The notes beneath the pieces were generated by a model, which did no database searches, was not told the origin of the DNA, and saw nothing but the letters and a program-made list of their open reading frames with translations. Below are positions 6,888 to 12,548 of a stretch of DNA of 15,853 nt, piece by piece; positions within the stretch are counted from its first letter, which is position 1, and each line of letters starts with the position of its first letter. Source of the stretch: CAIOSQ01 sp044359885 (lineage in GTDB: Bacteria; Pseudomonadota; Alphaproteobacteria; CACIAM-22H2); contig JBIKLI010000068.1 in the NCBI GenBank assembly GCA_044359885.1, forward strand, positions 1 through 15,853, written 5' to 3'. The translations under genes and the position numbers were made by a program.

Positions 6888-8414
6888 ATGTCCACAGCCG
6901 CCGCACGCAGCATCGGCCCGCGCCTCGACATGCGCCAGGCCCAGGGCCTGGTGATGACTCCCCAGTTGCAGCAGGCGATCAAGCTGCTGCAGATGTCCAG
7001 CATCGAATTGTCGTCCTTCGTCGAGGCCGAATTGGAGCGCAACCCGCTCCTCGAGCGCGAAGAGCCCGACCAGGACACGCGGGAGGAACCGCCCGAACGC
7101 AGCGGCGACGAGCGCGTCGGCGAAGCGATCCTCGATCCGATCGACCGCGGCCAGGACCGCGAACCCCAGACCGAGGCGCCTCTCGACACCGATTTCTCGA
7201 ACAATTTCGACCAGGGACCCGGCGATTCGCCCGATCTGGGGTCCTGGGGCGACGCCGGCGGCGGTGGCGGCGGCGGCGGGAAGGACTTCGACGATCCCGA
7301 TTTCGGCTTCGAGAACATCCTCTCCCGGCCCACCTCGCTGCGCGAGCACCTGCTGGCCCAGGCCGCGGTCGAGATCAAGGACGCCGGCGACCGCATCGTC
7401 GCTCATGGCCTGATCAACCAGGTCGACGAGGCCGGATACCTGCACGCGGACCTTGCGCAGATGGCCGAGGGACTTGGATGCGACGTGGCACGCGTCGAGG
7501 CGGTGCTGGCGCGCACGCAGATGTTCGAGCCGGCCGGCGTGATGGCGCGGTCCCTGCGCGAATGCCTTGCCTTGCAACTGCGTGAACGCAACCGTCTCGA
7601 TCCGGCGATGGAGGCGCTGCTCGACAATCTGCCGCTGCTGGGAAAGCGCGACATCCCGGCGCTCCTGCGGGCATGCGGCGTGGATGCGGCGGATCTGGCG
7701 GACATGGTCGCCGAGATCAAGGCGCTCGATCCGAAGCCCGGGCACATCTTCGACGACAATGCGGCTCAGCCCATCGTCCCGGACGTCCTGATGCGACGGG
7801 CCTCGGACGGCGGTTGGATCGTCGAACTCAATACGGACTCGCTGCCACGGGTGCTGGTCAACCAGAGCTATCACGCCCGCATCACGCGCGGGACGAGCAA
7901 GCGCGCGGACCGCGAGTTCGTCTCCGACCAGCTTCAGGCCGCCAACTGGCTGGTGAAGTCGCTGCACCAGCGCGCGCAGACCATCCTCAAGGTGGCGACG
8001 GAGATCGTCCGCCAGCAGCATGGTTTCTTCGCCTACGGCGTGAGCCTGCTGCGACCGCTGGTGCTGCGCGACATTTCCGCCGCGATCGAAATGCACGAAT
8101 CGACCGTCAGCCGCGTCACGACGAACAAGTTCATCGCCTCGCCGCAGGGCATCTTCGAACTGAAGTACTTCTTCACGTCGTCGATCTCGGACACGGCGGG
8201 CGGCGAAGGCCATTCCGCCGAATCGGTGCGCCATCGCATCCGTTCGATGATCGAGGCGGAAACGGCCGACAAGGTGCTGTCCGACGACGCACTGGTCGAC
8301 ATCCTGAAGGGGGACGGCATCGACATCGCGCGCCGGACCGTCGCCAAATACCGCGAGGCGCTCGGCATCCCCTCGTCGGTCCAGCGGCGTCGCGAAAAGG
8401 CGCTCGGCCTCTAG
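6888..8414 (+). CDS. rpoN: RNA polymerase sigma-54 factor RpoN
   Basis: A 508-residue alternative sigma factor that directs RNA polymerase to -24/-12 promoters and needs AAA+ enhancer-binding activators; it typically controls nitrogen and motility genes. Region I (about 10-60) has the glutamine- and leucine-rich activator-interacting sequence beginning LDMRQAQGLVMTPQLQQAI. Region II (about 60-140) is acidic and contains eight consecutive glycines at 124-131. The core-binding domain follows from about 145. The helix-turn-helix that reads the -12 element begins near MHESTVSRVTTNK, and the RpoN box ARRTVAKYRE lies at 481-490. The conserved FFTSSIS sequence is also present. It directly follows lptB (23-base gap), as in many proteobacteria, and ptsN lies 126 bases downstream. 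Confidence 0.97.
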   Translation: MSTAAARSIGPRLDMRQAQGLVMTPQLQQAIKLLQMSSIELSSFVEAELERNPLLEREEPDQDTREEPPERSGDERVGEAILDPIDRGQDREPQTEAPLDTDFSNNFDQGPGDSPDLGSWGDAGGGGGGGGKDFDDPDFGFENILSRPTSLREHLLAQAAVEIKDAGDRIVAHGLINQVDEAGYLHADLAQMAEGLGCDVARVEAVLARTQMFEPAGVMARSLRECLALQLRERNRLDPAMEALLDNLPLLGKRDIPALLRACGVDAADLADMVAEIKALDPKPGHIFDDNAAQPIVPDVLMRRASDGGWIVELNTDSLPRVLVNQSYHARITRGTSKRADREFVSDQLQAANWLVKSLHQRAQTILKVATEIVRQQHGFFAYGVSLLRPLVLRDISAAIEMHESTVSRVTTNKFIASPQGIFELKYFFTSSISDTAGGEGHSAESVRHRIRSMIEAETADKVLSDDALVDILKGDGIDIARRTVAKYREALGIPSSVQRRREKALGL

Positions 8415-8444
8415 CGCCGGCGAACGGAACACGAACACGTGAAA

Positions 8445-8473
8445 TTGACTCCGGGACCTCCTCGGCATATATG
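8445..8473 (+). promoter_or_regulatory. Sigma70-type promoter upstream of ptsN
   Basis: TTGACT (8445-8450), a 17-base spacer and TATATG (8468-8473) give one of the best housekeeping promoter matches in the window. It lies between the rpoN stop (8414) and the ptsN start (8541) and would produce a leader of about 60 bases. It suggests that ptsN is transcribed independently of the lpt-rpoN operon in addition to any read-through. Confidence 0.65.
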
Positions 8474-8496
8474 CGCGCCACGACGGACCGATCGCC

Positions 8497-8512
8497 ACGG
8501 GCTCAGACCCGT
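8497..8512 (+). other. Small hairpin in the ptsN leader
   Basis: ACGGG (8497-8501) pairs with CCCGT (8508-8512) around a six-base loop, in the untranslated leader expected from the promoter at 8445. An AAGGAAG stretch follows at 8519-8525, an unusually distant 15 bases from the ptsN ATG. A regulatory role is possible but unproven; the stem is short. Confidence 0.28.
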
Positions 8513-8540
8513 CGCCGCAAGGAAGAACGTCCCCGACCCC

Positions 8541-9002
8541 ATGCTGATCTCCGATCTCGTGACGCCCCCTGCCGTGATCGCCGCGCTCAAGGCGACCAGC
8601 AAGAAGCAGGCCTTGCAGGAACTCGCCCGGCGCGCTTCGGAACTGACCGGAGCGCCGGAACGGATGATCTTCGACACCCTGCTGGAACGCGAGCGCCTGG
8701 GCACGACGGGCGTCGGAGACGGCGTGGCGATACCGCACGGGAAACTGGCGAACCTGCCCCGGCTGTTCGGCTTGTTCGCGCGCCTCGAGCGCCCGATCGA
8801 CTTCGAGGCGATCGACGAGCAGCCCGTCGACCTGATCTTCCTGCTTCTCGCTCCGGGAGGAGCCGGCGCCGACCACCTCAAGGCGCTTGCGCGCGTCTCC
8901 CGGCTGCTGCGCGACCGGTCCATGCGCGAAAAGCTGCGCGGCTCCGAGACGCCCGAAGCGCTCTACGCCTTGCTCGTCGACCAGCAGGCGTCGGCAGCGT
9001 GA
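8541..9002 (+). CDS. ptsN: Nitrogen-regulatory PTS enzyme IIA (EIIA-Ntr) PtsN
   Basis: A 153-residue cytoplasmic phosphocarrier of the nitrogen PTS branch. It is phosphorylated by NPr (PtsO) from EI-Ntr (PtsP) and regulates potassium uptake, nitrogen and carbon balance and stress responses rather than transporting sugar. The phosphoacceptor is His66 in GVGDGVAIPHGK, with a second conserved His112 in AGADHLKALARVSRLL. The N-terminus MLISDLVTPPAVIAALKATSKKQ starts at the expected point of the family. An open frame reaches up to 8439 but would start inside the promoter, so the ATG at 8541 is chosen. It converges with the DUF1150 gene, with a shared hairpin between their stops. Proximity to rpoN is typical. 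Confidence 0.95.
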   Translation: MLISDLVTPPAVIAALKATSKKQALQELARRASELTGAPERMIFDTLLERERLGTTGVGDGVAIPHGKLANLPRLFGLFARLERPIDFEAIDEQPVDLIFLLLAPGGAGADHLKALARVSRLLRDRSMREKLRGSETPEALYALLVDQQASAA

Positions 9003-9011
9003 CGCCTCCGC

Positions 9012-9033
9012 CCGGTCAGTGGACGCTGACCGG
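9012..9033. terminator. Bidirectional hairpin between convergent ptsN and DUF1150 genes
   Basis: A perfect 8-bp stem CCGGTCAG (9012-9019) pairs with CTGACCGG (9026-9033) around a six-base loop. It begins 10 bases after the ptsN stop and includes the stop codon and last codons of the DUF1150 gene on the other strand. There is no clear U tract on either side, so it may act as a transcript-end stabiliser or weak terminator for ptsN. Confidence 0.42.
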
Positions 9034-9240
9034 AACCATCCCGTTCTGAAGGATCGTCGCGACGGCGACGTCCTGGGAGTCGAGCAGCGCCACGGCGTCG
9101 CCGTCGGCTGTATGGATTTCGAACCGCAGCTCGCCGTCGCGGGCGATGCGCTTGACATAGGCGAGCCGATCTATGCCGAGCGCCGCGAAATCCTGCGGCG
9201 AGAGGGCGATGAATCGGTCCTTCGTGTGGGTCCTGCCCAT
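9016..9240 (-). CDS. DUF1150 family small protein, Hsp20-linked
   Basis: A 74-residue protein that I recognise as the DUF1150 family, found in alphaproteobacteria and often encoded next to a small heat-shock protein. No biochemical role is established. It has no signal peptide or membrane segment and shows the family core LSPQDFAALGIDRLAYVKR (13-31) and a C-terminal half with DSQDVAVATILQNGMVPVSVH-like strands. The ATG at 9240 is preceded by GGAGCGG on the minus strand. It lies 32 bases downstream of the Hsp20 gene with no promoter visible between, so it is probably the second gene of a heat-inducible pair. The Hsp20-related function is inferred from context only. Confidence 0.82.
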   Translation of the reverse strand: MGRTHTKDRFIALSPQDFAALGIDRLAYVKRIARDGELRFEIHTADGDAVALLDSQDVAVATILQNGMVPVSVH

Positions 9241-9272
9241 GGGTCCGCTCCGTCTGTCCGACACGGGAATTC

Positions 9273-9695
9273 TCAACGGCCGACAACGTCGGCGTCGCGG
9301 ATCTCGACTCTGCGGATGCGGCTCTCCGGCTGCGGGCGCTCCAGATCGATGTGGAGAAGTCCGTTGTCGAGCGCCGCGCCCACCACGTCCAGGCCCTCTG
9401 CAAGGACATAGCTTCGCTGGAACTGGCGCGCGGCGATCCCGCGATGCAGGAACACCTTGCCCGTCTCCTCGGCCTGCTTGCCGCGGATGATGAGCTGGTT
9501 GTCCTCGACATGCACGCTGAGGTCCGCGAGGGTGAAACCGGCGACCGCAAGCGTGATGCGGATGCGGTTCTCGCCGCGCTGCTCGATGTTGTAGGGCGGA
9601 TAGCCGTCCCCGCTCTTCGCGATGCGGTCGAGGGTGCGCTCGAACTCCTCGAAGCCGAGGAGGAGCGGATGGTTGAAGATCTGCAGGCGCGACAT
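9273..9695 (-). CDS. Small heat-shock protein, Hsp20 / alpha-crystallin family (IbpA-like)
   Basis: A 140-residue ATP-independent chaperone that holds unfolding proteins in large oligomers for later refolding by DnaK/ClpB. The short N-terminal arm starts MSRLQIFNHPLLLGFEEFER. The alpha-crystallin domain spans about 33-120, with YPPYNIEQ, the strand IRITLAVAGF, and the conserved ALDNGLLHIDL (108-118, matching A-x-x-x-n-G-v-L). A C-terminal V-x-I motif (VEI, 130-132) for oligomer contacts is present. The ATG at 9695 is chosen because a strong GGAGGGAG ribosome site lies 7 bases upstream. An in-frame TTG at 9716 would place that site inside the gene. A sigma32-like promoter and a leader that can fold over the ribosome site suggest double heat control. 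DUF1150 follows. Confidence 0.95.
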   Translation of the reverse strand: MSRLQIFNHPLLLGFEEFERTLDRIAKSGDGYPPYNIEQRGENRIRITLAVAGFTLADLSVHVEDNQLIIRGKQAEETGKVFLHRGIAARQFQRSYVLAEGLDVVGAALDNGLLHIDLERPQPESRIRRVEIRDADVVGR

Positions 9696-9756
9696 GATGC
9701 TCCCTCCGCGAGGCAAGCTGGACGACGGCGGGACCCCGCGAGGCGGCGATCCCTCG
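9696..9756 (-). promoter_or_regulatory. Candidate ROSE-like RNA thermometer in the Hsp20 leader
   Basis: On the minus strand GCTTGCCTC (9718-9710) can pair with GAGGGAGC (9706-9699) around a GCG loop. Pairs are G-C, C-G, U-A, U-G, then a bulged G (9714), then C-G, C-G, U-A, C-G. This sequesters the Shine-Dalgarno GGAGGGAG (9707-9700). A U-U-G-C-pyrimidine stretch facing the ribosome site with one bulged G is the hallmark of ROSE elements that control small heat-shock genes in alphaproteobacteria (consensus UYGCU; here UUGCC). An upstream hairpin CGAGG/CCTCG (9756-9752 with 9743-9739) and a GCGG/CCGC stem complete a multi-hairpin leader of about 60 bases. The folding was done by eye. Confidence 0.5.
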
Positions 9757-9761
9757 GTCCG

Positions 9762-9790
9762 ATATGGGAAGCGCCGCGTGCCGGATCAAC
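9762..9790 (-). promoter_or_regulatory. Sigma32 (RpoH)-like heat-shock promoter of Hsp20
   Basis: On the minus strand GTTGATC (9790-9784) and TCCCATAT (9769-9762) lie 14 bases apart. The -10 differs from the CCCCATNT heat-shock consensus at one position, and the -35 shares TTGA with CTTGAAA. The predicted start near 9755 leaves a leader of about 60 bases to the Hsp20 ATG. Confidence 0.5.
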
Positions 9791-9853
9791 CCGCCAGCAA
9801 CCCTGTTCCCGAGCCGACCGGACGGCTGGTATCGTGCCCAACCGGTTCGCACC

Positions 9854-9860
9854 CAGGGGG
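9854..9860 (+). promoter_or_regulatory. Ribosome-binding site deciding the GTG start of the amidase
   Basis: AGGGGGG ends 10 bases before the GTG at 9871. The next in-frame ATG (9889) has no comparable site and would remove the first six residues of the usual amidase N-terminus, so GTG is preferred. Confidence 0.5.
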
Positions 9861-9870
9861 GTATCGGCAG

Positions 9871-11271
9871 GTGGACGATCCTTGCGAGATGACGGCGGAG
9901 GCGCTGGTCGAGGCGTTCGCGCGGCGGCGGCTGTCCCCGGTCGAGGCGGCACGCGCCGCGCTCGCGCGGATCCGTTCCGCCGACGGCGGGCTGAATGCCT
10001 TCTGCCGGATCGACGAGGAAGGCGCGCTGGCAATGGCCCGCGACTCCGAACGGCGCTACGCCGCCGGGGCTCCCGCATCCGGGATCGACGGCGTCCCCAC
10101 GACGATCAAGGGCCTCTCGCCGGTCCGGGGCTGGCCCAACCGGCGCGGCTCGCACGCGACCGACGACACGCCCTGCGCGGAGGACAGTTCGGCGGTCGCA
10201 AGCCTCCGCGCCGCCGGGGCCGTCTTCCTGGGGCTGACCACGACACCGGAATTCGGATGGAAGGGCCTGACCGATTCGCCGCTGACCGGCGTGACGCGCA
10301 ACCCCTGGGACATGACGCGGACGCCCGGCGGCAGTTCGGGCGGCGCATCGGTCGCCGCAGCCTGCGGCTTCGGTCTCCTGCACCAGGGGTCGGATGGCGC
10401 CGGGTCGGTCCGGATACCCGCCGCCTTCACGGGCGTGTTCGGGATCAAGGCCAGTTTCGGACGCGTTCCGGCATGGCCCGCCAGTCCGTTTCGCGCGGTG
10501 TCGCATATCGGACCGCTGACCCGGCGCGTTCGCGACGCCGCCCTCATGCTGAACATCCTGCAGCGGCCGGATCCCCGCGATCCTTCGGCGCTGCCAGCCG
10601 AAGGCGCGCGCGACTGGCGCCACGGGATCGAGGACGGGGTGCGCGGCCTGCGGATCGCCTACAGCCGGACGCTGGGCGGACGCGCGCGCGTGCATCCGGA
10701 CGTGGCGGCACGCGTCGAGGCCGCCGCGCGCACGCTGTCGGCCATCGGCGCCGAGATCGAGGAAGTCGAGCCCGACCTGCCCGACCATGCCGAGCCGATG
10801 CTGGTGATGTGGTCGACCGCGGCGGCGCGCCTGCGCCGTCTCCTGCCGCCCGACCGGCTCGCGAGGCTGGATCCCGGCCTCGCCGCGATGATGGAGATCG
10901 GCGCCGGGTACACGCTCGACGACTGGTACGCGGCGGACGCCGCGCGCATGGAGCTGGGGCGTGCGACCGGCGCGTTCCATCTGCGTTACGACGCGCTGAT
11001 CACGCCGACCATGCCGATACCCGCCTTCGCCGCGGGATGCGATCTCAGCGAGCCTGGCCAGCGCACCTGGATGGACTGGAGCCCGTTCAGCTACCCGTTC
11101 AACATGACCGGTCAGCCCGCCGCATCGATCCCCTGCGGCTTCGCGACCGATGGCCTGCCGGTCGGGCTTCAGATCGTGGGTCCGCTGCACGGCGAAGCCG
11201 TCGTGCTGCGCGTGGCCCGAGCCTTCGAGCGCGCCATGCCGCCCGTCTTTCCCGCGCCTGCGCCGGACTGA
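9871..11271 (+). CDS. Amidase-signature family hydrolase
   Basis: A 466-residue cytoplasmic serine amidase that hydrolyses carboxamide bonds; the family includes aliphatic and aryl amidases, malonamidase, GatA and 6-aminohexanoate-type hydrolases. The Ser-cisSer-Lys triad is intact: Lys80 in VPTTIKG, Ser155 in TPGGSSGGAS and nucleophile Ser179 in GSDGAGSVRIPA. The 24-residue spacing between the two serines is as in malonamidase E2 and FAAH. The C-terminal WSPFSYPFNMTGQPAASIPCGF and GLPVGLQIVG are also typical. GTG at 9871 is the chosen start (SD AGGGGGG). No gatB or gatC is nearby, and GatA itself is unlikely. The DadA-like gene begins 5 bases after its stop, so the two are almost certainly one operon. 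The substrate is unknown. Confidence 0.9.
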   Translation: MDDPCEMTAEALVEAFARRRLSPVEAARAALARIRSADGGLNAFCRIDEEGALAMARDSERRYAAGAPASGIDGVPTTIKGLSPVRGWPNRRGSHATDDTPCAEDSSAVASLRAAGAVFLGLTTTPEFGWKGLTDSPLTGVTRNPWDMTRTPGGSSGGASVAAACGFGLLHQGSDGAGSVRIPAAFTGVFGIKASFGRVPAWPASPFRAVSHIGPLTRRVRDAALMLNILQRPDPRDPSALPAEGARDWRHGIEDGVRGLRIAYSRTLGGRARVHPDVAARVEAAARTLSAIGAEIEEVEPDLPDHAEPMLVMWSTAAARLRRLLPPDRLARLDPGLAAMMEIGAGYTLDDWYAADAARMELGRATGAFHLRYDALITPTMPIPAFAAGCDLSEPGQRTWMDWSPFSYPFNMTGQPAASIPCGFATDGLPVGLQIVGPLHGEAVVLRVARAFERAMPPVFPAPAPD

Positions 11272-11276
11272 CGGCG

Positions 11277-12539
11277 ATGCATGTCCTGGTCATCGGCGCA
11301 GGGCTCTCCGGCATCTCGGCGGCATGGTATCTGCGCGCCGCCGGCCACGAGGTGACGGTCGTCGAACGTCGCGACGGGCCCGGGCTCGAGACCAGCTTCG
11401 CCAATGGCGGGCTCGTCGTGCCGAGCCAGCCCGATCCATGGAACGCGCCCGGCATCGTCGGCAAGCTGATCCGCTATCTGGGCGACGAGGACTCGCCGTT
11501 CCTGCTGCGGCCCGCGGCGATCCCGGGAATGATGGGCTGGGGCGTGCGCTTCCTCATGAACGCGCGGCGCGAAGCCTGGCGACGCAACACGCTCGCGATC
11601 GTGGCCCTGGCACAGGACAGCCTTGCGCGGCTTCGCGACCTGCGCGCCGCCACCGGGCTCGCCTATCCGTTCGGCGCGGGCGGGACGATCAAGATCTTCC
11701 GCGACCCGCGCCAGATCGCAGCGCAGGAGGCCTTCGCGCGCATGCTCGCGCCTTTCGGCGTTCCCTGCCGCGTTCTCGACCGCGCCGCGACGGTGGCGCT
11801 GGAGCCGGCGCTGGCCCCGATCGCCGATCAACTCGCCGGCGCCGTCCATTATCCCGACGACGAATATGGCGACGCCCACGCCTTCACCGCCGCGCTCGCG
11901 GCGCTCGGCGCGGCGCACGGCATCGCTTTCCGCTACGGCGAGACCGTCGAGGCGATCGAGGCCGATGCCCGGACCTTCGCCGCGCTGCGCACGGATCGTG
12001 GACGGATCGCCGCCGACGCGCTGCTCGTGGCCGGCGCCGCATGGACGCCGCAACTGCTGCGCCGGTCAGGCGTTCGGCTCTGGATCAACCCCGTGAAAGG
12101 CTATTCGGCGAGCGTCCCGACCGACGGCTGGAACGGCGCGCCGCGAATCGGCGTGATCGACGACGGTCTCAAGATCGCCGCGACCCCGTTCGGCGGCGTG
12201 CTGCGGCTCGCCGGCACCGCCGAATTCGCGGGTTGGCGGCCGGAGATGAACGAGCGCCGTGCGCGCGCGGTCCTCGCCGCGGGGACCCGTCTCCTGCCGG
12301 GATTGTCCGGACAGGCCGAACGTCGGGGCGTACGGTTCTGGGCCGGCCTGCGGCCCGTGACCCCCGACGGTTCGCCCTTCGTCGGCGAGACGAGGATCAA
12401 AGGCGTCTACGTGAACGCCGGGCACGGCCCGCTCGGCTGGACCCTCGCCTGCGGCAGCGGCAGGCTGATCGCCGACCTGATGACCGGCCGCCGACCCGAT
12501 CTCGACCCGACACCGTTTGCGCCCACTCGTTTTTCCTGA
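11277..12539 (+). CDS. DadA-like FAD-dependent amino-acid dehydrogenase
   Basis: A 420-residue flavoprotein of the DAO superfamily, closest by motif to the D-amino-acid dehydrogenase small subunit DadA. Such enzymes oxidatively deaminate D-amino acids (or other secondary and primary amines) to 2-oxo acids and pass electrons to the membrane quinone pool. The dinucleotide motif VIGAGLSGISAAWYL (5-19) ends at acidic Glu30 that binds the ribose. FANGG (41-45), NPVKGYS (about 270-280) and the C-terminal block WAGLRPVTPDGSPFVG followed by VNAGHGPLGWT are typical DadA features. Length (about 416-430 in the family) is normal. ATG at 11277 sits 5 bases after the amidase stop, and GGT follows after 9 bases. 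Because hydroxyproline and other imino-acid oxidases share these motifs, the precise substrate is not fixed. Confidence 0.87.
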   Translation: MHVLVIGAGLSGISAAWYLRAAGHEVTVVERRDGPGLETSFANGGLVVPSQPDPWNAPGIVGKLIRYLGDEDSPFLLRPAAIPGMMGWGVRFLMNARREAWRRNTLAIVALAQDSLARLRDLRAATGLAYPFGAGGTIKIFRDPRQIAAQEAFARMLAPFGVPCRVLDRAATVALEPALAPIADQLAGAVHYPDDEYGDAHAFTAALAALGAAHGIAFRYGETVEAIEADARTFAALRTDRGRIAADALLVAGAAWTPQLLRRSGVRLWINPVKGYSASVPTDGWNGAPRIGVIDDGLKIAATPFGGVLRLAGTAEFAGWRPEMNERRARAVLAAGTRLLPGLSGQAERRGVRFWAGLRPVTPDGSPFVGETRIKGVYVNAGHGPLGWTLACGSGRLIADLMTGRRPDLDPTPFAPTRFS

Positions 12540-12548
12540 GGACAGGCC

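Noticed and set aside
7260..7285. GGC-repeat tract in rpoN as a possible phase-variable repeat
   Set aside because: The repeats are in-frame triplets, mixed GGC/GGT, in the variable linker of RpoN, so length change would not switch the frame.
8439..8540. 34-codon N-terminal extension of PtsN
   Set aside because: It would start inside a near-consensus promoter and extend beyond the normal PtsN N-terminus.
6837..9158. Very long minus-strand open frame (773 codons) opposite rpoN and ptsN
   Set aside because: It is antisense to clearly identified genes, rich in Arg/His/Asp as expected of GC-rich antisense frames, and matches no family I know.
9696..9716. TTG start seven codons upstream for Hsp20
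   Set aside because: The strong GGAGGGAG ribosome site lies inside that extension and serves the ATG at 9695.
9241..11190. Minus-strand frame extending DUF1150 upstream to over 700 residues
   Set aside because: It would run through Hsp20 and the amidase out of frame; the ATG at 9240 has a ribosome site and gives the normal DUF1150 length.
9351..11276. Long plus-strand frame upstream of and continuous with the DadA-like gene, suggesting a fusion
   Set aside because: The segment before 11277 is out of frame with the amidase and antisense to Hsp20, low-complexity Arg-rich, and the DadA N-terminal motif starts exactly at the ATG.
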